NCBI GenBank assembly: GCA_965223435.1
Contig: CBDCWQ010000022.1
Span: forward strand, 186,001-250,000
DNA length: 64,000 bases
Direction: 5' to 3'
Source of the DNA: CBDCWQ01 sp965223435
Lineage (GTDB): Bacteria; Myxococcota; Kuafuiibacteriia; Kuafuiibacteriales; Kuafuiibacteriaceae
Below the pieces are notes generated by a model, which was not told the DNA's origin, searched no databases, and saw nothing but the letters and a program-made list of their open reading frames with translations. Shown piece after piece: positions 1 through 5,974 of this stretch (its first letter is position 1; each line of letters begins with the position of its first letter). The position numbers were made by a program, and so were the translations under genes.

Positions 1-1017
1 GAGCAGGCTGGCAAGGAACAACGCAGTCCGCAAACGCGACGGCCGAAACCCAGCCAAAACGCGAGAACCGGAAGTGGCCGGGGGGTAGGGCGCGGTTGCG
101 TCCAGGGTGTCGTTCTGGAGGACGGAAGACCCCATCTCACGCTCAGGGGCCGTTGCGAGCCGTCTCTCTATCGCTTCCACGCGATCTCGGACCTCGGCCG
201 CATCCTTGGGGCGTCTGTTTCGATCCTTTTCGAGGAGCCCCATCACCAAGGCGGCGAGCTCCGGGTCGAGCCCGGGCCTCAACAAGCTCAGGGGCGGCGC
301 TGGGTCGTTGACGTGTTTCATCAACAGACCCACGGGCGTTTTCGCCTCAAAGGGTGGTCGTCCGGCCAGACACCGGTAGGCCACAACGCCTAAAGCGTAG
401 AGGTCGGTGCGCGGATCTAGGTCTTCGTCCTTGGCTTGCTCCGGAGACATATACCCGGGCGAGCCCCAAATACGTCCCGTAGAAGTGCCTACCGATCGCT
501 CTCCCAGCTTCGCAATCCCGAAGTCGAGAATTTTCACGACGTCCCGCTCCGCGATTCGGTGGAGGAAGACGTTGGCGGGTTTGAGGTCTCGATGCAAAAT
601 CCCCAATTCATGGGCCTCAAAAAGGGCTTCCGCCATCTGCCGAACGATTCGAAGGGTATGGAGTGCCGTGAGCGTTCCTTGGCCCAGTCTTTCGGACAAG
701 GATGTCCCGACCAAAAAGTCGGTCACAATATAGAGTCGCCCGTCTTGGGTCCGACCGAAGTCGATGAGCCTCAGGGAGTTCGGATGATGGAGCTTCGAGA
801 TGATGTGCGCCTCGTGTTCAAAACGCCGGACAAACTGACCGTCCGTCGCCAGGTCCGACCGAATCAACTTGATGGCGACGTTTCGATCGACACTGAGTTG
901 GCGGGCTCGGTAGACAGAGCCCATCGAACCACGGCCGACATGCTCCACGATGCGATAGCGCCCCTCGAGGACGGTTCCGAGCACGCTGTCGACAACGCCG
1001 GACATACCCGGCGCCAT
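1..1017 (-). CDS. Ser/Thr protein kinase (PknB type), C-terminus beyond the window edge
   Basis: The frame is open from ATG 1017 to the left edge (339 codons) and is cut by the window. An alternative in-frame ATG is at 1005. Kinase landmarks appear in order: glycine loop GRGSMGSVYRA (about residues 28-38), VAIK lysine, catalytic HRDLKPANV, DFGIAKL, then a SPEQ activation-segment end and a DLYALGVVAYRC helix. A Pro/Ser/Thr linker and the start of a hydrophobic helix (RTALFLASLL) sit at the very edge, so a membrane anchor and an outer domain probably follow. It is the last visible gene of a minus-strand operon with the lectin gene, a PEGA protein and an FHA-sigma54 activator. This suggests a phosphorylation-to-FHA signalling chain, which is inferred and not shown. 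The kinase at 47000 is a close relative by motif and layout. Confidence 0.93.
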   Translation of the reverse strand, partial: MAPGMSGVVDSVLGTVLEGRYRIVEHVGRGSMGSVYRARQLSVDRNVAIKLIRSDLATDGQFVRRFEHEAHIISKLHHPNSLRLIDFGRTQDGRLYIVTDFLVGTSLSERLGQGTLTALHTLRIVRQMAEALFEAHELGILHRDLKPANVFLHRIAERDVVKILDFGIAKLGERSVGTSTGRIWGSPGYMSPEQAKDEDLDPRTDLYALGVVAYRCLAGRPPFEAKTPVGLLMKHVNDPAPPLSLLRPGLDPELAALVMGLLEKDRNRRPKDAAEVRDRVEAIERRLATAPEREMGSSVLQNDTLDATAPYPPATSGSRVLAGFRPSRLRTALFLASLL

Positions 1018-1077
1018 GATACCGGAATGGGGCTAGAATGGGTCCTGTGATTCGTGTTCGAGGAATACCCGATATCG

Positions 1078-1626
1078 TTATTCGAGCATCCATCGCTGAT
1101 GATCGTGGTGATCACAGACCGAAATGACGACGTTGCCCTCGGGACTCAAACCCTGCCCCTCAAGACACGTCCCGCTGAATCTGTTGACCAATTCATAGAC
1201 GCCGGCCGCCACTCTATCAAGCCTCCATTCTTGGCTATCTTGGACGCGGCAGACCCATTGGGTGACGTTCGCGTCATCCGCCGCGTTCCAGCCGGCATCG
1301 ACACATTTTCCGCTGTGCCCTGCCACAAGCGCATAGAATCCGTCGGAGGTGGCGCGAAGTGACCATTTTTGGCTGTTGTGGTCGCCGCAAGGCTTTTGCT
1401 GGATGTTCGCCTGGTCTTCTCTGCTGGACGCCCGTACGTCTAGGCATGCCCGACTGTGGAGGACTTGAAGGCGATTTTCGACCGGAATGCAATCGGCGCT
1501 GTCGCAAACGGTGTTTTCTTTGCAGTCTCGCTGCGAGTAACATTCCTGAGGTTCCAAGCTCGAAATGCACGCGGGGGCACTCAGGCCCATGCTCAATCCC
1601 CACGCCGTCCACTTTCTGACAGACAC
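1078..1626 (-). CDS. Secreted ricin-type beta-trefoil lectin
   Basis: I chose the GTG at 1626, three bases after the stop of the upstream gene, because it gives a short basic n-region (VSVRKW), a hydrophobic stretch and an Ala-Pro-Ala-Cys site typical of an exported protein or lipoprotein. The mature part starts with a small Cys-rich segment (C-x5-C-x5-C-x3-C type spacing). It then has three repeats, each ending in a QxW-like motif (SQKWSL, SQEWRL, HQRWML), which is the signature of the ricin B-chain carbohydrate-binding trefoil. The length is 182 aa, about one trefoil. It likely binds a glycan outside the cell. It lies between the kinase and the PEGA gene and is almost certainly co-transcribed with them. 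The start is the least certain element: the reading frame is open further upstream, but that stretch overlaps the preceding gene. Confidence 0.82.
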   Translation of the reverse strand: MSVRKWTAWGLSMGLSAPACISSLEPQECYSQRDCKENTVCDSADCIPVENRLQVLHSRACLDVRASSREDQANIQQKPCGDHNSQKWSLRATSDGFYALVAGHSGKCVDAGWNAADDANVTQWVCRVQDSQEWRLDRVAAGVYELVNRFSGTCLEGQGLSPEGNVVISVCDHHDHQRWMLE

Positions 1627-1628
1627 GA

Positions 1629-3053
1629 TCAGAACCGCCCACCGAACGAGATTTGATCGCCCACGTATTGCACGGAGAGTCCAGCTTCGGCGGGAGGGGA
1701 TGACTCCAGCAAGTAAAGAATCAAGCCCGTTGCCACACCTACCGTGGCCACCCCGAATCCGGCCCATGTGAAAAACCGATGACGCCGTAGCCGCGCATCG
1801 ACAGGCTCCAAGGCGGTGCCCGGGATCTCCCCGGCAATCGCTTGTTCTCTGCGATCGACCAGAGTTGCCCGGTCGCCAAGCGCCAAGCCATAAAAGATTG
1901 CCCCGGTCACCAACCCCGCCCCCCCGATGCCAAAACTGATCCACATGGGCGTACGATTCGGGGGTTCGGCCGATTCCGCGCGTGCGGTCAAGCCCTCGGC
2001 AGACGGCGATGGCGTCGGCGCGCTCTTGGGGTCGCCGGGGCCCACCACAATCGAAAGGGTTCTTTGTTCTTGAGGTTCAACAAAGAACCGACGACGTATG
2101 GGGGGCCGCTGGCCCATTCCCACCTCCAGCACGTGTCGACCTGGCGTCATGGTGGAGGTACGCGGTGATAAGCCAAGCAGTACGCCATCCACCACAACCT
2201 TCAGTCCCGCAGGCTCGGTCGCCACGGTCACCGTTCCTCGGCAACGGCGCTGGGCCTGGCTCAGCTTTTCTCGTGCCGCATCAGAAAAAGCACAGGCGGG
2301 GCAAATCCTTAAGTACGCCTCGAAAGCTCCAATGGTTTCGACACAGTGATCCGTCCACTTGTCGTACGCCAAAGCGACATTAAACAGATATCCAGGGTCT
2401 GGAACCAGCGAATGGGCGTGTTTCAGCGCACCGATTCCCTCACACAGCGCACCCCGCCTCAGATGCTCAAAGGCATTGTATTCATGCTCGAGCGCAAGGG
2501 CTCGAGCATCCAAATCGCGCCTCGTTGCCGACATCGGTGGCGCCAACGTCACGGTGCGTTTGCTTTTTGGCGCCACACAGAAAATCTGCTCTGTGCCCGG
2601 TGCCGCACCGCGGATAGAGGCGGTGTGGGTACCAGCCCAGAGCTTGACGGACAACGGCAACCGGCCGGCAGCCTTGCCATCAATGTCGACCTGCAGTCCC
2701 CGACGGGGCCCCTTGATTTCAACACGACCGCTACAGACCTCGGTCAACCTCGCCAGCTGAGCGGCGACCGCGTCGTGCTTTTGGGCGCAGTCTGGACAAG
2801 CCCGCAAAAAGCGTTCCCTGGCCACTTTCGCTTCGGCGCAGTGCCCTGTCCATAGGCCATACACCGACGCCAGGTCCAAGAGCAGCCAGCGATCGGCCGC
2901 AGCCTCATACGCTTCCTCCAGGTGTAAAACGGCCGCCGCCAGATCCCCTTGCTGAACCAGGTGCGCAGCCGGACCCCCGACCGGCCGGGTGTTCGGTGCA
3001 CCCACCATGCTCAACGCAACCGACAAGAACATGTTTGTGCCCACATCACCCAT
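1629..3053 (-). CDS. TPR/PEGA-domain membrane protein
   Basis: The start is ATG 3053, eight bases after the stop of the FHA-sigma54 gene. The open frame extends upstream but only as an overlap with that gene. The 474-aa product begins with a moderately hydrophobic leader. It contains two related halves, each with a TPR-like stretch (for example around LVPDPGYLFNVALAYDKW) and a PEGA-type beta segment (GRVEIKGPRRGLQVDIDGK; GTVTVATEPAGLKVVVDG). Two transmembrane helices lie near the C-terminus (about 375-400 and 435-455), separated by a short charged segment. PEGA domains are usually extracytoplasmic and interact with the envelope. The protein at 45919-46881 has the same TPR motif (SLVPDPDF) and the same two C-terminal helices but no PEGA part, and it too lies next to a kinase. 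The role in the kinase pathway is inferred from context. Confidence 0.85.
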   Translation of the reverse strand: MGDVGTNMFLSVALSMVGAPNTRPVGGPAAHLVQQGDLAAAVLHLEEAYEAAADRWLLLDLASVYGLWTGHCAEAKVARERFLRACPDCAQKHDAVAAQLARLTEVCSGRVEIKGPRRGLQVDIDGKAAGRLPLSVKLWAGTHTASIRGAAPGTEQIFCVAPKSKRTVTLAPPMSATRRDLDARALALEHEYNAFEHLRRGALCEGIGALKHAHSLVPDPGYLFNVALAYDKWTDHCVETIGAFEAYLRICPACAFSDAAREKLSQAQRRCRGTVTVATEPAGLKVVVDGVLLGLSPRTSTMTPGRHVLEVGMGQRPPIRRRFFVEPQEQRTLSIVVGPGDPKSAPTPSPSAEGLTARAESAEPPNRTPMWISFGIGGAGLVTGAIFYGLALGDRATLVDRREQAIAGEIPGTALEPVDARLRRHRFFTWAGFGVATVGVATGLILYLLESSPPAEAGLSVQYVGDQISFGGRF

Positions 3054-3060
3054 TGTGCGT

Positions 3061-4902
3061 TCATGAACTCCGAGACGGGCCCTTGATTCCGTAGCGCTTG
3101 AGTTTGTCCATGAACGCTCGAAGCGAAACTTGCAGAGACTTCGCAGCCTTCGTGCGATTCCAGCCGGTCGCCTCAAGCTCTTCGAGAATGAGGGCTCGCT
3201 CGTAGGCGGCGAGGGCGGCGCGAAGCGGACGCGTCTCTTCACGAACCACCGGATTTTTGACATCCGCCGTGTCTGGAACCGCTGCAACCTCGTGAGGCAG
3301 ATGCATCACATCTAGGCTCTCCCCGTCGTCAGCAAGGATGCATGCTTGCTCCACAATATGAGCCAGTTCTCGGACATTCCCTGGAAAGGCATACGATTCG
3401 AGCACCGCAGAAAATGCCGCGGTTGGAGGCTGGAGCAATTTCCTGCGTGCTTCTGGGTTTTGCTCAAAAAAATGCTGCACCAAGGCGGGCAGGTCCTCTT
3501 TGCGCGACCGCAACGCCGGAAGCTTGATGGGAAAGACTTTGAGTCTAAAGAACAAATCGGCGCGAAACCGGCCACCATCGACTTCGGCCGAGAGATCGCG
3601 ATGGGTCGCAGCAACAAGACGAACGTCTACCAAACGAGTCCGCCCGCTCCCCAGTGGCAAGATTTCACCGGTATCCAACACCCGAAGGACTTTGGCCTGG
3701 GCGGCAAGCGGCAGTTCTCCGATTTCGTCTAAAAACACCGTACCACCGTGAGCGGCCTCGAAGATGCCACGGCGGTCTTCGCTCGCCCCACTAAAAGCCC
3801 CTTTGCGGTGCCCAAAAAGCTCGCTTTCCACCAAGGCCTCAGGAAGCGCGGCGCAATTTAGGGCAAAAAATGGCGCCTTGTGGCGCAAACTTCTTTGATG
3901 GACCTCGCGCGCAACCAGCTCCTTGCCCGCACCCGTTTCGCCGGTCACCAGGACGGTCGTCCCGGTCGGTGCAACCTTGGAGATAGACGAAGCCAAAGCG
4001 CGCATGGGCGGACTGGTCCCCACCAGTCGGCCAAAACCCCCTCGGCGTTCGATGTCACGCAGAAGCTCAAGGCGCTCGGTCCTTAAGGCTTCGGTGCGTT
4101 CGACACGGGCCAACACCGGACCGGCGACGTGGGCCAAGACGGCAGCAAAAGCCACATCGTCCGGCCCGAAAGGGGGACCGCCCGAGGCCCTCTGTGCGTA
4201 GACCACCCCATCGGAAGCAGCCCCAAGGCACGCCGCCAAAGCGGGTGGGCTGGCCATGGCCACCGCACCTCCGTTCTCTTGCGCCCGGCGGAGGAACGCT
4301 CGCCCGATATTTTGGATCGGGCGTCCCGCGGCGGCCAAGTTGTGACCGGCTTCACCTTGAAGCTCCACCACACAAGCACCCTCGGCCGATACGCCCTCGA
4401 GAAGGGTGCGGGCAATCACCGACCTCACCTCGGCCATGGAGTCCTTTTGGCTGAGCTGCCGAATCATGTCTGCCATACGCCCAAGTTGGGCGGATTGATT
4501 CTCCACCTCGACACGAGACAGTTCCAGTGTCGGTCCGTCGAATGACCCCTCTGAAAAGGAAAGAGCCTCGTTGCTTACAACGTCAAACAAGACGGTGATG
4601 GGGCCCAGCTCGAGACGGGCGCCGGGCACAAGAGACGTCGGTGCGCCCAGGAGCGAACCGTCCAAACGGACCTCGTTCCGCCCCTCCGTCTCTACCCGCC
4701 ACCCATCTCCATCCGACTCCAAACGAAGCTGCCGCCGCGAAATAAAGGGAAAGTTGAGCACCAGGTTCACCGTTGGATCACGGCCCAAGACGAAGGGAGA
4801 TTCATGAACTTCGTATTCCACAGCCGGCCGTCCCGGAGCCAGCACCGTCAAAACAGGGGGCACGGTCGAACCGTACCATAGAGCGAAACCATGGGTAGCC
4901 AT
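3061..4902 (-). CDS. FHA-GAF-sigma54 transcriptional activator
   Basis: A 613-aa protein with an N-terminal FHA domain (about 20-105; FVLGRDP…ISRRQLRL), a GAF-like region (about 150-270), a sigma54 AAA+ domain (about 295-530) and a C-terminal Fis-type HTH (NRTKAAKSLQVSLRAFMDKL). Walker A is GETGAGKE, Walker B is GGTVFLDEIGE, and FPGNVREL marks the lid. The sigma54-contact loop reads GAFSGA where the family has GAFTGA. FHA domains bind phosphothreonine, so kinase input is likely. I start it at ATG 4902. The frame is open to an ATG at 4935, but those codons lie partly inside the terminus of the neighbouring repeat element, so they are probably acquired sequence. It is the first gene of the minus-strand operon. 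Confidence 0.92.
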   Translation of the reverse strand: MATHGFALWYGSTVPPVLTVLAPGRPAVEYEVHESPFVLGRDPTVNLVLNFPFISRRQLRLESDGDGWRVETEGRNEVRLDGSLLGAPTSLVPGARLELGPITVLFDVVSNEALSFSEGSFDGPTLELSRVEVENQSAQLGRMADMIRQLSQKDSMAEVRSVIARTLLEGVSAEGACVVELQGEAGHNLAAAGRPIQNIGRAFLRRAQENGGAVAMASPPALAACLGAASDGVVYAQRASGGPPFGPDDVAFAAVLAHVAGPVLARVERTEALRTERLELLRDIERRGGFGRLVGTSPPMRALASSISKVAPTGTTVLVTGETGAGKELVAREVHQRSLRHKAPFFALNCAALPEALVESELFGHRKGAFSGASEDRRGIFEAAHGGTVFLDEIGELPLAAQAKVLRVLDTGEILPLGSGRTRLVDVRLVAATHRDLSAEVDGGRFRADLFFRLKVFPIKLPALRSRKEDLPALVQHFFEQNPEARRKLLQPPTAAFSAVLESYAFPGNVRELAHIVEQACILADDGESLDVMHLPHEVAAVPDTADVKNPVVREETRPLRAALAAYERALILEELEATGWNRTKAAKSLQVSLRAFMDKLKRYGIKGPSRSS

Positions 4903-4924
4903 ACGATGCGTTCGGTTATCTTGA

Positions 4925-5018
4925 CTAGAGCACATCTCATAACCTCATTTTCCTGGACCTGGACCTGGACCTGGACCTGGACGCATGAACTACCGAAATC
5001 TCGAAGTCTACCGGTTGG
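4925..5018 (+). repeat. 94-bp direct repeat, copy 1 (five CTGGAC hexamers plus 5' end of a four-helix-bundle gene)
   Basis: Positions 4925-5018 are identical base for base to 5058-5151. The unit runs from CTAGAGCACATCTCATAACC through five CTGGAC hexamers into the first 11 codons of the four-helix-bundle gene. Copies 1 and 2 are separated by 39 bp (5019-5057). Copy 1 therefore looks like the remains of an earlier insertion, or a partial duplication, of the cassette. Confidence 0.95.
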
Positions 5019-5038
5019 ACACTTTGGATCACAAGTGA
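4985..5038 (+). pseudogene. Truncated 5' fragment of the four-helix-bundle gene
   Basis: ATG 4985 opens a frame whose first 11 codons are identical to the intact gene at 5118 (MNYRNLEVYRL). It then diverges and stops after 17 residues. It is the coding part of the 94-bp direct repeat and is a broken copy, not a functional gene. Confidence 0.85.
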
Positions 5039-5057
5039 GGTCCCTAATCAAGTAGTG

Positions 5058-5115
5058 CTAGAGCACATCTCATAACCTCATTTTCCTGGACCTGGACCTG
5101 GACCTGGACCTGGAC
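5058..5115 (+). repeat. Left inverted repeat arm with five CTGGAC hexamers
   Basis: The 58-bp left arm pairs with 5486-5543 (57 of 58 positions). The hexamer part is 5085-5115. The same sequence begins the 94-bp direct repeat that is also present at 4925. The last hexamer ends 3 bp before the start codon of the ORF, so GGAC in the array is the only ribosome-binding-site-like sequence available to the gene. Confidence 0.93.
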
Positions 5116-5117
5116 GC

Positions 5118-5471
5118 ATGAACTACCGAAATCTCGAAGTCTACCGGTTGGCCATCGCCTTCCTGCCTCTCGCATCGCAGCTCACGGATCGATTTCCCCC
5201 CGGCTACGCAAGTTTTGCGGACCAAATCCGGCGAGCGTCGTTGTCTGTCCCGCTCAATATCGCGGAAGGCTCTGGAAAGACCAGGCCAACGGACCAAAAA
5301 CGCTTCTACGCAATCGCCAGAGGCTCCGCTATGGAGTGTGGAGCAATTGTCGACGCCTGTCTTGCTCCTGGCTTTATCGACAAAGCATCGGTTCGGGAGG
5401 CTGTTAAGATACTCGACCCGATCGTTCGCATTCTCTCTAAGATGTGCCTTCCCCCTCGAACCCGCCGGTAG
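5118..5471 (+). CDS. Four-helix-bundle protein (23S rRNA intervening-sequence / Avd-like family)
   Basis: A 117-aa protein, the normal family length. It has the family core FADQIRRASLSVPLNIAEG (about residues 33-51), followed by a Ser/Ala-rich helix (YAIARGSAMECGAIVDAC) and a final helix ending ILSKMC. This family occurs as ORFs inside 23S rRNA intervening sequences, as the accessory protein Avd of diversity-generating retroelements, and as many solitary chromosomal genes of unknown role. Avd is known to form a basic oligomer that binds nucleic acid and reverse transcriptase. No reverse transcriptase or variable repeat is visible here. The gene lies exactly between two long inverted arms and has a truncated copy just upstream. 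The molecular function is not known. Confidence 0.9.
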   Translation: MNYRNLEVYRLAIAFLPLASQLTDRFPPGYASFADQIRRASLSVPLNIAEGSGKTRPTDQKRFYAIARGSAMECGAIVDACLAPGFIDKASVREAVKILDPIVRILSKMCLPPRTRR

Positions 5472-5485
5472 GAATCCAGGTCCAA

Positions 5486-5543
5486 GTCCAGGTCCAGGTC
5501 CAGGTCCAGGTCCAGGAAAATGAGGTTATGAGATGCGCTCTAG
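5486..5543 (-). repeat. Right inverted repeat arm with five CTGGAC hexamers (GTCCAG on plus)
   Basis: It is the reverse complement of 5058-5115 apart from one A/G difference in the tip. Just outside the perfect array, at 5474-5485, two imperfect hexamers continue the pattern, so the array was longer and is decaying inward from the gene side. Confidence 0.93.
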
Positions 5544-5974
5544 AGCAATCCCCGGGCCAAGCCTGCGCTCCCCCCCACTGACCCTGGCCTGTTTCTATCC
5601 GATCGTACCGAGGCGGCTTTCGTGCCAGCGGCGACTCCCGCTCAGGACGGGGTCCATCATGCTGTTGGCCGCACACCATGAGTCAAAGCGCGTGCAGATT
5701 TCTGCATGATCTCCCTCGGGCCAGCGAGCCCCCCAACAAATCAATGCATTCCAGTCGCACGGCTCACTTCTTTTGCAACCGCGTCGGCTGTCTACGCGTG
5801 TTGCTTCGGCCACTTCCCATTCGGCCCTGGGGGGCCCGGTCCGAAGTAACCGGCCCACCCGAGGACCTCGGCTCACGGCAAACAAGGCGCAGGCCTCGCC
5901 AACCACCGAAGACACGACGCTGGATGTGCGTTGGCCGCTCCTTTGCAAGAGCAATCGGAATGGAGGTACAAAAA
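5544..5974. other. Non-coding stretch upstream of the PPC-repeat protein
   Basis: The frame of the next gene is open back to 5678, but the encoded residues upstream of 5975 look like non-coding translation and lack a signal peptide. The only recognisable content is a GGAGG ribosome binding site at 5962-5966 and a short dispersed repeat at 5851-5876. No RNA gene or promoter could be assigned with confidence. Confidence 0.5.
5851..5876 (+). repeat. Short dispersed repeat shared with 45532-45557
   Basis: These 26 bases match 45532-45557 at 25 positions, and weaker similarity continues on both sides (CCGAA upstream; CAAACAAGG versus CCAACCAAGG downstream). Both copies lie in non-coding DNA, one near the four-helix-bundle cassette and one just after the nucleotidyltransferase/XRE pair. 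Function unknown. Confidence 0.7.

Larger units (their letters stand above)
5058..5543 (+). mobile_element. Candidate mobile or intervening-sequence-like cassette with a four-helix-bundle ORF
   Basis: A 486-bp unit bounded by a 58-bp inverted repeat: 5058-5115 and, inverted, 5486-5543, with a single mismatch. Each arm holds CTAG, a conserved 20-odd-bp tip (AGC[A/G]CATCTCATAACCTC) and five CTGGAC hexamers. CTAG is palindromic, so a 4-bp target duplication cannot be told apart from the repeat. The only ORF fills the space between the arms: its ATG is 3 bp after the left arm and its stop is about 15 bp before the right arm. No transposase is present. The partial copy at 4925 and the decayed relative at 21.9 kb support mobility or repeated acquisition. 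Mobility itself is inferred. Confidence 0.6.

Noticed and set aside
5118..5471. Diversity-generating retroelement
   Set aside because: The four-helix-bundle protein is Avd-like, but no reverse transcriptase, template repeat or variable repeat was found nearby.
4938..5520. CTGGAC arrays as a CRISPR-like array
   Set aside because: The hexamers are contiguous with no spacers, and no cas-like gene is present.
5678..5974. Upstream start for the PPC-repeat protein
   Set aside because: The translated stretch is Arg/Pro-rich noise without a signal peptide, and the GGAGG site at 5962-5966 supports ATG 5975.
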